NCBI RefSeq assembly: GCF_032854445.1 | Contig: NC_088302.1 | Span: 39,438,191 to 39,502,190 of the forward strand | From: Liolophura sinensis | Lineage: Eukaryota > Mollusca > Polyplacophora > Chitonida > Chitonidae | Direction: 5' to 3' | Length of the DNA: 64,000 nt | In this document: piece by piece, positions 1 through 14,500 of the stretch | How the letters are laid out: every line of letters starts with the position of its first letter | Numbering within the stretch: the stretch's first letter is position 1 | Program-made: the position numbers and the translations under genes | Notes under the pieces: model-generated | Seen by the model: the letters and a program-made list of their open reading frames with translations, nothing else | Told to the model about the DNA's origin: nothing | Database searches by the model: none

Positions 1-2553
1 CACAGAGTTGTCTCCCTTGCAAGTAACACTGGTGTGATCAACACAGTACAGCGGGCTGCACAGGCAGCTCTACAGAGTGGCTGGTCCATCCTGCTGCCCA
101 CAGCAGAGGAAAGGGCCCGGGCACTCTCTTCACTTCTCACCTCAGGGGGTGTGTATACTATCGTCTTGTAGCTTTGCAAACATATTTTGAGAAAATAAAT
201 GACTTTAATGAATGATTTCAATGTATCTATAAATATCTAAAGGAATATGAAAAACATCAAATTGTTTTAATGCAAGTAAGTGTTTAAACTTTTCATATCA
301 CAAATAAGTGAAGGCTAATTTGTGGTTGTCTTCGCAAATTAGGGTTTGTATCTCATGTGTAGGTATTAAGATTTAGTGTAACATATTCATGTTATGTCAG
401 CAGTATCTGGAGGATGTGTCACATATCAATAATACCTGAGCAGTATCTGGAGGTTGTGTCACATATTGATAATATTTAAGCAGTATCTTGGAAGGTTGTG
501 TCACATTGATGTTATCTCAGCAGTATCTTTGGCAGTTGTGTCACATTGATGTTATCTCAGCAGTATCTCTGGAGGTTGTGTCACATTGATGTTATCTCAG
601 CAGTATCTGGCGGTTGTGTCACATTGATGTTATCTCAGCAGTATCTCTGGAGGTTGTGTCACATTGATGTTATCTCAGCAGTATGGAGGTTGTCACATTG
701 ATGTTATATCAGCAGCATCTCTGGAGGTTGTCACATTGATGTTATCATAGCAGTATCTCTGGGGGTTGTATCACATTGATGTTATCTTAGCAGTATCTCT
801 GGAGGTTGTGTCACATTGATGTTATCTCAGCAGTATCTCTGGAGGTTGTGTCACATTGATGTTATCTCAGCAGTTTCTCGTGAGGCTGGTGTAATGAGCC
901 CAGGTCAGAGATTCATGACAGATCTACTGGTAAGTAGTCTGATGGCTGACGGAGGGTTGGAGACGGCTCTACAGGCTGCCATACAGAAGGAGGTGCGTGA
1001 ACTTGAGGATAGAAAGGTAAGCACCCAAACATATTTCTGTGTAAGGATTATTGCATCTAAGTCAGTTATCTATTTTTTTTTTAAATGACTGAGAAATGTG
1101 AACTGTGCGAAATCAGTTTTTGCACAAATACACTCAATCTGAATATCTGATATCTGACCAAGTGAATTTCATTTACACTAATTCCTCAAGATTTTCTTCA
1201 CATATTTTAGAGCAATTTCTGCAAGCTGTTTATTTGATTTTAGAGACAAAACATGACAAGTTAGATTGGCAAGTTTCAGGACTTCACATGAAGTATAAAT
1301 TTATCAGTTAACATGTAATAATGCCTTCAGAATATGCTTGCATAAACACCTTGCAAACAGATAAAAAGGTTGAAGAATGACAATATAACAAGAATTGTTT
1401 TGCCGGCAATAAGTGGATGACAGTGTTTGTAGAGCTGTCACTTCTTCCGTGAAGTTTACAGGAGATTGCTTGACTTCTATTAATACACAATGCATGCACA
1501 ATGAGCTCACTCCAAAGGTGAAACTAAGTGAGCGCTATTAAACAAAAGTGGGAAATTAATTACCAAAGACTGGTGATTTACTCATGACATTAAAGTGAGA
1601 AATGTTGTTGCATATAGTATCAGAAATCACCTATGCTCTCCATATGTAAGGCAGCAGGGTGTGTGACAAATGTATTGTGATTTTGTGGGATGTCTGTTTA
1701 CATTTTATGTACTGAAGGAGAAAGAGCGCAAAACCAGCGAAGAAGGTGATGAAGATGATAGTAAATCAGAAGGGGCGACCATTTCCTCCAAGAAAGAGCA
1801 GACTGCTCTGAATCGTAGCCGAGCCAATTCCGACGATTCTGGCACCACCATTCCATTACTGCAGCTGATACAGCAGCTACTTAGGTGAGCATATAAACTC
1901 GTTGGTACCTGGGATTGAAATCGACTTATTCAAGGAGAAACATAGGTTAACTGTTACTCATAAACATACACATATGAGAAACCAGGCAAAGTTGCAGGAG
2001 CAATCCAGCAGTGTTGCATAATCTACAATTTGTACAATTCCACATATACTAGCTCCTGGCACCATTACATCTGGAGATGGTAACATTTTCACTTACTTGT
2101 TCCTGACTTATGCTGTATATAAGAGCTGCCTAAGCAATTGTTATGCAAGTAAGATAGATTTTATGAGTTCACGACTTCATTTAACTATGGCAATACTCGT
2201 GAAATGATTTTGATGTATTTAAGACTAAACCTTTATTTGTGGGGGGTGGGTGGGAAGGCGATTGAGAAAATTAAAACAAAGAAATAAAGATTCAAAACTG
2301 CTTTGTGACACTTTAACTTAATGCCATTCTCAGATTTCACTGATTATTCTTTTTTTTTTTTCTATTTTCAGAAATGCCTCAACATTCACATTATCGAAGC
2401 TGCATGAGATGTCCCGTGATCCGCTGCTGAAGAATGAAGAGTTGGACTTCACAGACACGTCAGCTTCCCTGGACCTCCTGTTACAGTTTCAGAGATTACT
2501 TGTGGCCAGGCTTTTCCCTGGGGGTCACACAGCCCACAGTCACTCAGAGATAG
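1..2553 (+). CDS. HERC2: HERC2 exons 1-4: region just after RLD1
   Basis: Exons 1-148 (cut by the window start), 871-1016, 1718-1884 and 2372-2553. They encode the stretch containing '[20 protein letters not shown]', 'SLMADGGLE' and '[10 protein letters not shown]', all close to human HERC2. Exon 1 ends in phase 1 and splices to an acceptor at 869-870, regenerating an Ala codon. Exon 3 is charged and Ser-rich, and its human counterpart is also a poorly conserved linker. Exon 2 begins directly at the right edge of a 40-bp tandem array. No catalytic role is known for this part; it is a helical scaffold region. Confidence 0.92.
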
Positions 2554-5500
2554 GTGTGTACTGAGACTGGCCCTGTCTGGTAACAGTTACAGACATCAAT
2601 ATTGTACTTATCTTGGTGGGGAGGGAATATAGCATATACCAACATGCTAGTTTAAGTAGAACTTTAATCTTAAATATGTTGATTATAGGTTTCTTCAGTT
2701 TTTGCCATGGTCCTATAATTTTGAAGATTATTTTATGGGAAAAAATGCTTTAATACATGTATATATTATTATTATGATTAATAATTTTTTTTTGCACTAA
2801 ATTTGTAATCTTACAGTTCTCAGTTACCCTAATTCCTCAACCTTTTCACATACGAAAGAGCAACTTTCAGTGCAATTTATGCACACTGGCAATTTGATTT
2901 TGGAGACAAAACAACATTGGTTAGATTGACCAGTTCCAGGGCTTCACAAAAAGTATAATTTTATCAGTCTATACAAAAGAATACAGTTCTCTTGTAAGTA
3001 ATTATGGACAGAGCTTTCAGAATTGCTGAAATTGGTGCTCTGCTTTGATTTATTTATTTATTTGATTGCTGATGTACTTTTCCACGTACGGCCAGAGAGG
3101 AAGCTAGCATAAGCTGGGCTTGAACTCACAGTGGACACATTGGTGAGAGGCTCCAGGGTCATTACGCTACCCTAGCACCCTACCCACTGAGCCATGGAGG
3201 CCCTCTCTCTGCTATGTGATTGTGTCTAGTTCTGCTTGACCCAGGTCTGGGGGTGTGTATTCATCGTGTTGAGTTCGCCATTTTGGGTATATAAACCATT
3301 GCAATCAAAGCGCAACAGAGATACTTTTTTTTTATCATCGGCAACTGATATTCCAGCATGGTGCTGGTTTCGCCCAGTCTCCTGGAGCATGCCTTGCGTC
3401 TTTCCTGCATTGTTGAAAACTGTTGATCACCTCTCTTTCTATGATTCGGTCCTATTTTTGCACTTTATGTACTTTCGTAGTTCTTTGGTAATTTGTGTTA
3501 AACAAGGAATTGGCTTTGCGATGTTTGACCCGGAACGTCTTTGTTGGTTGACCGCTAATATGCGAATGTCCGTTTTGACGTATCAATTCAGAATTTGCTT
3601 GAATGAACACCTTACAGATATGGGATAAGATTAAAGAACTAATGTGCTAATCTGACCGCACGGTGAAAAAGTAGGGCCCTAAACACACATGCATGTATGT
3701 ATGTATATTATGCTCATGGTTATCGGTGGTTTAACTTGGGACTGACATTTTTTTTTTGTGTTGTTGTTGTCAGACTGTGAGTTACAGGGGACCGGGTCCC
3801 TCCTGAGGAAGTACCTAACACAGCTGGTCAGCCACGTCCATGATGTCCTGCCTGTGGCAGCTAGCCTGGCGGGCTTCAGCAGTAAACACTTTTCACTTGT
3901 CTCCAAGATCGTCATGAAAGATGTCACAGGTAAGCATTTCAATAATCTGTATGACACGTGGAAAGCCAGATTGAACAGGATGCTAGAGGGGCTATTACCT
4001 ATGTCAGATATTATGTTAATTACTGGTGTAATAACTCCTCCACCTGAGGAGGTGTGATGTTACCTCAGGTAAGTTACTCCAGCTACATACTGTGTTGTTT
4101 CAGTTGATGCGTTGTTACCTGGGATGGTGACCTGTATGGTGTTGCTCCAGTTGTACTACAGAGTTGTAATAAGATTACTACTGTTGATTACAGGTGCATT
4201 GTTACCTGAGATGGTGACCTGTATGGTATTACTCCAGCTGCATACCCCAGCTGTGTTACAGAGCTGTAAGGTTATCAGTGTTTTGGAGGGTCTGCTGGAC
4301 ATCCTGGACAAGTTTAATCGCCTGGCTCCAGGACTGGACAGAGAAGACAAGGAAGATCTGGCCTGGCCAGGGGTTTGGAGTAAGTCAGTTTCCAGCTGTA
4401 TATTTCTTTTCCTATTTTTTCAAGCAAAGTTAAGTTATTCTGTTAACAACCACCCTAAAAGACCATAAATTTCGTCCATGACTAACTTGCCCATTTTTCC
4501 TGATTCGGAGAGCTCTTTTGATTTTAGAAAGGTGTTTTGAGGTTTGCTTGATAAATGGGATAATATTCTTCTGGAAAATTGTAAGTTTCAGCACCAAAGA
4601 TAATATTTTGTAACATTTATTTGCCTGTATATATTCACTTTTGTGTATGAAATTTGAGGTCCTGTAGGGTACGCTTAGCATCCGTCTATTTTACTAGGTA
4701 CTGTAACATACTTAGCTCCACCATTGGTGCAGGTTCATCTCGCAATCACTGCTCTCTTGACTACATACCTCAGAGAATAAGAGCTGTGGACAGTTGGCCA
4801 AGGTTTCCTGGTTGTATATAGGTTTAGAATAATCACGCCAAAATAACTTCATTGTTATTGAAAATTATTCATTTTAACTACATTTTGGAGGTTCCAGGAA
4901 GTTCTGCTGACAGTTTTCATGAACTGATAATATGCATTGTTTGAAAATGGGAATGAAGCCCATAAATAACTGTAGAGTCAACATCTTAATCATGAATACT
5001 AGTATCATGGGTGAGGAATCAGTAACACCATCGTCTTTTCAAGTGTTACATCAATGCAGGTGACAAAGATGTCAGTGTAATTCTCATCGTCCTGAATAAG
5101 ATTTGATTTGTCCTACGATGTCTTCAATTTGTGCTCCAGGTCATTCCTGGGAAGGTTTTTCCCAAAGGTCAAATGAGGATGTTCAGATGATTCGTAAGGC
5201 AGACTTAGAAAACCATAACAAAGATGGAGGATTGTGGGTAGTTATCCACGGGAAGGTGTACGACGTACAGGACTTTAAGTCACAGGCACCGTGTGGACGA
5301 GAGCTACTCATGGAATATGCAGGTATGAAGCTGTCTCCCTTCTATACTTTCACTAAAATGACAGCGGCCAGCATTATCACTAATAGCCAGCATTATGATG
5401 GGAGGAAACCAGACTGAACCTGGGGGAAACCCTCGCAGGTTACCAATAACTGTTATAAAGAATATATTATAAAAACTTGCCTATTTTCATATTGTTGGCT

Positions 5501-8500
5501 TGGTAAAAGTGTCATTTGTTTTCTTATTGTATTAGTTTGGGAAATATAAATATACTTTTTCACATGATAGGATGACAACATTCACCTAAAGAAACATATC
5601 AGAAACGAAGACCCAAGTTCAATCTCAAGATGTGTCATTTTTGCAATATTATTACTTCATCTTTTGGCATTCAGCATGAGAGGATAAGCCAAATAGTGGT
5701 CAACCCACTCTCTGTATTCTGTGAGGTGGGGTGTTAAGTGTGGGAAGTCAGCACTTCCTGTACTGGCTTACTACAGGAAGACTCAAAACTAGTGTTGAAA
5801 ATGCCATTTACTTCCCAGTAAAGGCAGTTTCTTTGCATTACAAGATCCTGGTAATTCTTGGGTGTTTATTATGCCGTGAACATATTGCAGGTCGAGATGC
5901 GACAACAGCATTTGAGGCAGGACATCACACCGAAGAGGCAAGAGAGATGCTGCAGGCATTCTTTGTGGGCAACTATGTTGATGTAAGGCATTGATCATGT
6001 GATACACCTTATGAAGAAGAACATCTGTGTTCATCTGTAAAACACAATTCTCTATTTTAACATAATTATGATATGATTCTGGGAAGAAACTTTTAAAATT
6101 TATCTATTTATTTAATTGTTGAAACTTACAAGATAGTTAAATGTAATGCTTTACACCCTGTGGTACATTGTATGTTTTATAGTATTTATATATACATATA
6201 GATTAGTATTATGTTTAGAAGCTTAATCCCTGTTGTTGTCCATGCTCAAAGCCTATTTTAGGCGTGTTCTCCCATTGAAAGAGTGCCTCTGATAGTTTGA
6301 TTTTTAGTCAGATAAAAGAAATGTTTTTTAATCCACAACCAGTCAAAAAGAAATTCGTGTATTGTACCACTACTGATGAAGCTGTTCACTGTTTTGTGTC
6401 CAGCCTGAGCGTGACATCATCCAGACAACAGATACCAGTACAGTCTCCTCCCCACTGATGGATACAGAGCGCACCCTGGCCATGTTACTGGGACTGTTTG
6501 CGGCACACCTTACTCGCAGCCTCCAGTTGTCTAAAGAGGAGGAAGAGTACCAGTATTGGCTGGACTCCGAGTTTTTTGCTGGAGGTCTGCAGGTGCTACA
6601 GCCCCAAAACCCATTTGAGGAGGAGAAGGGAGAAACGCGCACCTCCAGCTCTTGTACAACAACACCAGGTCTGTGAATCCATGGGAAATCTGGCTTACGT
6701 AAATAAGATAAACTGCTCTTGTTATTTGTGGAGCCTTGGAGCCTTTGTGGGAAACTAGCCTGGGGTCGGTGGTTTACCCCAAACACTCCAGTTTCCTCTA
6801 CCTGTAAAAATTTACATTTTTTTTTTTGTGAAAAATTCTTGAATATTGCATTCATCGATAATCAGAAAAATATATACACGTTAAGGGAGAGCTTTTTCAT
6901 GAATGTTATATGATTTAAGCAGGACTAGGTTTCATGTATTCATGGGTTTTGAGAAAATTTGACATGAGAAAAGGTTCTAAGAAGGTTAATATCAGTGTAT
7001 ATTCAGGGTTATGTTTGTCTTAGTTTAGCATGTGTGACATGCAGCTGATGGGCTTTGTAGTTCTTGAGTTAAAAATGAACATGCACATGACCGTGCTCGG
7101 TTGATTGTTTGATGTTTTCTCCAGCACTAGCACTCTCATTTCCACACCCACGTTTTGTCATTTATGTGACAAGCCTATCCCTTATTTTCCTGCTTACCAG
7201 GCACTTCCCCAACATCCGACCATGACAAGCCCCTTGGGGTTGATGAGAAAGAGCGTCTGTTTGACCGTCAAGCCTCTCAAGCAGATGTGGCCCGGCCCTT
7301 CCTGCTGGGTCTGGCTGAGGGTAAACTGCAGTGCCCAAAGGTGAAGGTGTTCATGGGGTATGTGGAGAAACACAGCCGGCATCACCATCTGGCTGTCCCC
7401 ATGGAGTTCCCGCCAGACCACCCGGTTGAGGAGGTCGGCAGGTGAGGATGAATAACCACACATGATAGAACAGGTGTACTTCATCAATACATGACACACA
7501 CTACTGAACCATAGACTGTGAAAATAAACAAGTCACATTTTAAAGAGGTTATGCTGGAAACTTTTGTCAAAAATATACTCACTGTAACAACTCTGAAAGT
7601 GTAATTAAAGTGTTGGATTTTCACCTATGAGTCTTTTATTAACTGATGGCGCTGTTGTTTGTCACCCAGTGCTTTGAAAGTAGGCTGAAAGGATCAAAAA
7701 ATAAATAAGTAATAAAATGCATGTTTCATTTGGTTATCATGTGATTGTGGCTGTATTAATATTTGATGTCTTAAGTCTGGCTTTAGTTTAAATATACTTT
7801 TGAACAACTGGCTCCAGGTAACAAGACTATGTACATGCTGACTGTCTGTTCATACACATGTGCAATGGAATTGTCAATCTCATCACGAGCCGGCAGCCCC
7901 AATGCAATTGCTGTGAGTTCCAAGTCCGTCTTATGCTGGCTTCCTCTCCACGAAGTTGTGGGAAGATTTGTCAACAACCTGCAGATGGTTGCAGGTTTCC
8001 TCTTGGCTCTGCTCAGTTTCTTCCCTCAAAAGTGTCATATCAGTCATATCCTGTCATATCAGTGAGATATTCTTGAGTAAAACTCTAATCAAATAAATAA
8101 ATAAATGAATTCAGTTTTATAATCACTGTCTACTTGATAGGTTGTTGTTTGCTGTCCTTCTGAAGCACCTTGACCTGGGTCATGTGGCCCTCAGCCTGGT
8201 GGAACATGGTCAGGGGGAACCCTTCAAACAGGTCATCCCCAAGTCTATCACAGAGATCTGTAAGGTTGTGCTGCAGACCAAAAGGTCACTTATTAAGGTC
8301 AGTACTTAGTCTGTGTGGGGAAGATGTATATATGTTCATTGATGTATCAAGTGTCATCAAGTGAACTTTTGTTAATGTTGATTAAGCATATAGTTTATAG
8401 GCACATCATACTCCTAAACAGCACATGCGCAGCTCTCTACCTTTCGCTTAACATCACTTCCACCAATAGACAAGGTTGACCTTTAGAGCCTGTGAGGCTT

Positions 8501-11500
8501 GTTTAGGCTTAGCCTCATCACTTGCCTCCCCTTTCGGAACTATTTAATCAGCTTTCATCAATAAAATTGTTTTAGGTTTTGGTTAAATTCATGATGTATA
8601 TATTCTAGAGGGGCCTCCGTGGCTCAGTCGGTTAGCGCGCTAGCGCAGCGTAGTGACCCAGAAGCCTCTCACCAATGCGGTCTCTGTGAGTTCAAGACCA
8701 GCTTATGCTGGCTTCCTCTCCGGCCGTACGTGGGAAGGTCCGCCGGCAACCTGCGGATGGTCGTGGGTTTCCCCCGGGCTCTGCCCGGTTTCCACCCACC
8801 ATAATGCTGGCCGCCGTCGTATAAGTGAAATATTCTTGAGTACGGCGTAAAACACCAATCAAAAAAAAAAAAAAAAATATACTCTAGATAAAGAAAGTGC
8901 ATAAAGTATTACTAGAGACAAAGGTTGAGACAAATTTTTTCTGACATCACTTCCTGCCTCATCACCGTGACCCCTGTGACCTTGGCGTTGTTCATGATTG
9001 TGTACAAAATTTACTAGTGGCAGTGATGTAAAGCGAAAGAGAGCGGCGCATGTGCTGTAAGGAGTATGACCACCAATGCGGCTACGGCCAATAAGGCCAC
9101 AGGCTTGAATCCAGTATTGGTGAGACAGTTTGATTTTGAGAATATTGGTGATTAACACATCAATCAAATAAATGCTTCAAATTCTCATCCTAACATAGCT
9201 GAAATATTGTTGTTGTGTTGTGTTAAGCCATAATTTTTTTTTTCTTTTGCTCATTCAAATAAAGAAACAAAATAAACTGCAAGCAGACAGACTTATTTAT
9301 GGTGACTTCTTTTTGTTCACAGGCACATCAAGATTTGTCCAGATCTTACAAGGAAGTCTGTGCTCCTGTGATAGAAAGATGTCACTTCCTGTTTAATGAA
9401 CTCCGACCTGCAGTGGGGAATGAGGTCAGTGCAATGTCAAGGTCAAGGTGTCTGAAAAGCCTGCCAAGATGGAAACAAGTCATTGTGAAAATGATGGAGG
9501 ACAAAAAGAAATCCAAATGTAAGAACAAACTAATCATGTACTATGTTTTTTTTCTTTTTCTATGAGTATATGATCTGCAGGTTGATGAGCATTTTTACTA
9601 ATGCTGACTATGTTACATGTAGTAAACTGTCAGAGGGCACAACTTATTGTATCGTACCACCTTTGTTTTTTAGTCTGTGTGATGGTAGCTTTCCTTGATG
9701 TATCAGAACTATCCATATCAGCTAGTGACCCTAATTCCTCAATCTTTTTGCATGTTAAAGAGCAACTTTCATTGCTATTTATGCACATTTTCAATTTGAT
9801 TTTGAAAATTTTGGAGACAAATCTACATTTTTTGGATTGGTCAGTCAACACAGAATATTGCCCTCAGAATGTGCTTGAATGAACACCTTGCAAACATGGA
9901 AAAAGGTTGAAGAATTACAGTACTAAACCATCTTTAACCACTAAATCTTTATTAATGGATAATTGGTTTAATGATCAAATCTTGCATGCTACTAGCACTT
10001 GATCAGTGAAGTTTGCACGTTTGAATTCTGTATTCAGCAAGTTAGGATTGATAAGTACTTGGCCTGGAAGAATCATTTTTCTCTTTTCTGTTAAATTTTC
10101 TTATCCATGTCGCAGATTCCCTGATCTGCTATTGGTGAAGAAATTTGATGATACATGTACACTGTATATTTTCTTCCTGAATTGTCTTCCTGTGTGTTGG
10201 TGAAATATTTAAAAGCTTTGTTGTTGGTCACCAACCTCCCAATGAAAGAACTGGTTGGACTTGTTCTTTCTTGTGTGTAATCATAGTTTTGTTTTGTTGA
10301 ACTCTCAGATTTATCCAAAGAAAATGGTATAGCTGAGGAAACGGAAGAGGAAGCTGCTGAACTGGAAGAGGCGGGCTCTGGTGATGAAGAGGAGGAGTCA
10401 GATAATGAGGAGGAATCTGGCAGTGAGGAGGAGCAGGAGTCTGGAGATGAGGGGACAGAGTCAGAGGAGAATGAAGAGTCAGAGGTAGCCCAGGGAGAAG
10501 AGAGTACAGGTGATAAAAAAGACGACAGCCAGTCAGGGGAGGCAGCTGAAGAAGAAGTGAAGGTATTTGCCAAGCAGCCTCATGCGGCCAAGTCTGTCTG
10601 TTTGGAGGAAAAGAAGGTTGACAGTAAACTGAAGAAGGTATGTTCTGGTAATATCATGAAATAAATCTAACCTGTTTGTTATGGTGTGCTAGCCAAGAAT
10701 CCTCCTCTGTTGGATGACTGGTGTTTAGATGGTCTTCTTAAAAAACTTCAAATCATAGATTTATATCCCCTTGCCAGTGTAATTGATGGAGGGGATATAC
10801 CATCTTACTGGATTCTTCTTTATTTGATCCCACCATAGTGCTGGGCGACGTCATGTATTCAGTTGAAATATTCTTGAGTACAGTGTAAAACACCAATCAA
10901 ATAAATAAACCAAAAATGAATATACCATCTTTTCCATCGATCCTTGTGGCGGGTTTGACATTTTGTTCATGTTCAAATTTTCTCCAGTGGCCTATCCCAC
11001 TTTAATATTGTTTGTTTTACTTCATTTACACAACTTACAAGGAGGAAAATATTGTAAATTTGTCAGATCTGATGTATATTAATTACTTTAAAAAGAAATT
11101 CATTTTTGTGAGTAACACCTTTTACTCCTGGCTACTTCCCCAGTTATTACCAACCTTTATGTGCAGTTGACATAAAAGCCCATGTCAGTTCAGCATTTCT
11201 CTCTGTGATGTTATTACAGATGGATTCCTGGAGTCATGTGGTCAGTGCAGTGACAAGCACCCCAAAGTTCCGCTGGTTACGACAGCGTTTGACTGGTGCG
11301 ACGACAGATATGCCGCTTGTCAACAAGATCATAGAGTTTGTTATGTTTGAGCACCCCATTGATGTAGAGAAGCTGAGGAAGTCCCTGAGAAACCAGGTAT
11401 GCTTGGCTCAGATCCATGGACTGGGATGATTCATATTGTTTCTATTGTTTCCTCTCCAGAAGGTCTGCCAGCAACCAGCGAATAGTCATGGGTTTCCTTC

Positions 11501-14500
11501 CACCATAATGCTAGCTGTTGTCATATAAGTGAAATATTCTTGAGTATGGCGTAAAACACCTATCAGATAAATAAAAAAAGTGTTGTTGAAACTGTGTGTC
11601 TTGTTTCATGATTGCTCTAAGAAGGCATGTATACATAAGACTTTCTGTGAAGCTGCTGACAACACTCATGTGACAGTTTCCACATTTTGCGTTTTCCTCG
11701 AAGACCTCTTCTTCACCAATATGATGTGCATATTTGTATGTCCTATGAGGGGAAAGGTTGTCGGTAATTTTTTTATAAATCAGTGTGCTTCCCCTGAAGA
11801 ATCTGGTTTCTCCCACCCATAAAACTCAGCACCATCGTGTAAATGAAAACAAACTAATCGACCACCGAAAACAATAAATGCATATTCTTTATAGCACAGA
11901 TAACAGAGGTGAAAATTTTATGATGATGTTACAACAGCAAAGCAAACACTGCCATGTACTATTGTATCTCTCCATATGTGGCAAGAATTTTTGAGGACTT
12001 AAATGTCTGTGGCAATTTTTAAAGTGAGCAAAGCAGGGGAAACTTTCATAAAACTGTGTAAGTCATATTTCTGTTTTTTTGTAAAAGACATTGTCTAGGT
12101 TACTGTGCCATAAGGCAATGTCATTTATGAGAAAAGTTAAGAAAAATTGATTTACGAAGCTTTGTGAAAGAGGGCCCAGAAATGCTAGTGATGAATGTGT
12201 TGCTATACAACACATGTGAAAAGAATGTAGGGATAAAGGAGTGGTTTTGTTGTGTGTCTGTGTTGGCAGGTGGACCGTGCAGAGGTGAGGCTGACAGGTA
12301 TACAGACCATGTTGTCCCTGGTCCACAAGGACTACTTGATCCCCTCTATCAGATACTCTATACTCTGTGGCTGGCAGGGCCTGCTTACCGTCGGCAAGAA
12401 GGTCTGGTGAGTGTAAGAGGACCCTCCATGGCCTCTAAAATGTCATCCAGTAATCAAGCATAAAAATTGCATTCAAGCCATAATCTAGATGTAAAAGGTA
12501 TCACAAAGAGCATTTCATTTGCTGTATTAAACTCAGCCAATTTTAGCTAAATTTCTCAATTTTGTTTAAGAGACCTGCAGTTAGAGGGATGGCTTTAGGG
12601 CATCAGACCCTGAATTATACATGTATCAGTATATAAACCACTTCAGTCAGCATTATCTTTAATTGTAAAACTGTTGATGAACCTCTCTGTGAGTTCGTCC
12701 AGCTCGTGCTTGCTCCAATCTCCAGCTTTATGTGGGAAGGTCTGCCAGCAACTGGTATATGGTCATGGGCTTCCCACGGGTTCTGTCCGGTTTCCTCCCG
12801 CTATTATTCTGGATGCCGTCCTACATATATAAGTCAGATATTCTTGAGTATGGTGTAAAACATTAATCAAGTAAATAAATAAATAACCTTGCTGTCTTTG
12901 TTACTAGTCTGTGAGCAGTACTTGTAACTGGGTATGTATGTGAAGATTGACCCACACTATAGATTTACATAAAGTATTCACGTGGCTAAAATTTGGCTGA
13001 CTCCCATGGGGATGATATACATATTATGTTTGTTAATCCTGCTCTGTACATACTTAACCACCTGTCTCACCTGTGATTCTCCAGCTCCCCTGTACCACAC
13101 TGCCTGGCTGACATCGGCCTTATTCCACCTTGTGACCGCCTACTGCTGGAAATGACCTTTGCGGAGCTGTACAAATGGTCTATCCGGGAGCTAAGAAACT
13201 GTGTCCTTCAGGCAGACATGGCCTTCAAATCCAGGGGCATTAACCCAGCACAGCTGCCACAGGACAATAACAGAGTAAGTCCGTGTTATATGCAAAATCA
13301 AATATTGTTACCAAGTTTGGAAAGTGGAAAATGACAGCAGATTTTAAGGCAAGTCACCTCTCTGGCTTTGAATCTGGCTGTCTTGGTATGCTCTTGCTAT
13401 AAATACATGTCAAACTATGAGATACTGAAAGAGTGTTGAAGGGACGCTAAATATCCAACAGAATATAGCAGTTTATGTGAAATGTTGATTTTCAAGTGGG
13501 TCTCTCTCTTAAATCTGAAGGGTCAACTATAGTTATATATGTTAGTAATTTGTCCTACCTTATTTCATGTGCTTGCAGAAGCTGTCTCTGGGAGCCTTGC
13601 CTACATCACGATTCCTCCTGGCAACGGCTGGTCTCCTGGTCACAGAACACCACGCTCACAGTGTCAGTCTGCTGCTCAACTCAGGGGTCCTGGCCCTCAC
13701 ACAGAGTATACTCAGATTAGCAGGTGGGCTGGCTTTTATTTATATTTTTGATGGCTCGATGTACATGTGAACGAGGAGTGTAACAAAACCAAGATTGCCA
13801 ATTGCCATCAACATTCTTGAAAGAAAAAAGTTGAAGGAAAACAATGGAGATATGAGTTACTCACTTTAAGACTTGTGTTTGTGGCTTTCATGCAGGTCCT
13901 GACCCAGACAGCATTCCTCAGGACATCTCCACATCAGTGTGTGCTGTACTAGAGGAACAGAAGCACAAGAAGTCCACCCAGCCTGCACCTATCTCTGGCC
14001 CAGAGCTGGGCTCCATGATGAAGGTGGGAACACGTGTGGTACGGGGTGTGGATTGGAAGTGGGGCGATCAGGTAAAGGTGTCACCTTCGCAGGTGTTCGG
14101 AAATGCTTTTTTTTTTTTATTGGTTAACACTTTTTTGTTTATACAAGTAACATGCTCAGAGGGCAAAGTGTTTCTGAGTGATTAATACTCTTGTCTTTTC
14201 ACTGTACATAATTTCACATACATGAAGTTCACTGGGATTAACTTGTCTCTCACAAATATGTATGTATATTTTAAGTTCACGTATATTGATGGGTGTGTTA
14301 CTCTGAGCTCTGCTATTTCCTAGATCACTAAAACTCACTGTTGTCATGTAAATGAAGCATTATGGAATACGGCATTAAACGTTAATCAAGTATACTAAAT
14401 AGACATGTACATGAGTTACCCTGCCAAGTTAGACCATACTGATCTCCCTGGTTTGACAATAGGACGGCCCATCTCCAAGCATGGGGTCGTGTGATAGGAG

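Noticed and set aside
912-940. GTAAGT at 931 as the exon 2 donor
   Set aside because: The following codons encode 'SLMADGGLE', conserved in HERC2, so the site is inside the exon.
3236-3628. 130-codon open frame on the + strand
   Set aside because: It lies between MITE halves in a HERC2 intron, its composition is not protein-like, and it resembles no family I know.
6370-6855. 161-codon frame on the - strand
   Set aside because: Mirror of HERC2 exon 9 and the adjacent intron.
8611-8690. Possible tRNA gene
   Set aside because: Box A is good, but the cloverleaf cannot be completed and the sequence continues into a SINE body; it is the retroposon head.
10091-10573. 160-codon Ser/Pro-rich frame on the - strand
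   Set aside because: It is the complement of the acidic exon 13; GAG/GAA codons read backwards as Ser codons.
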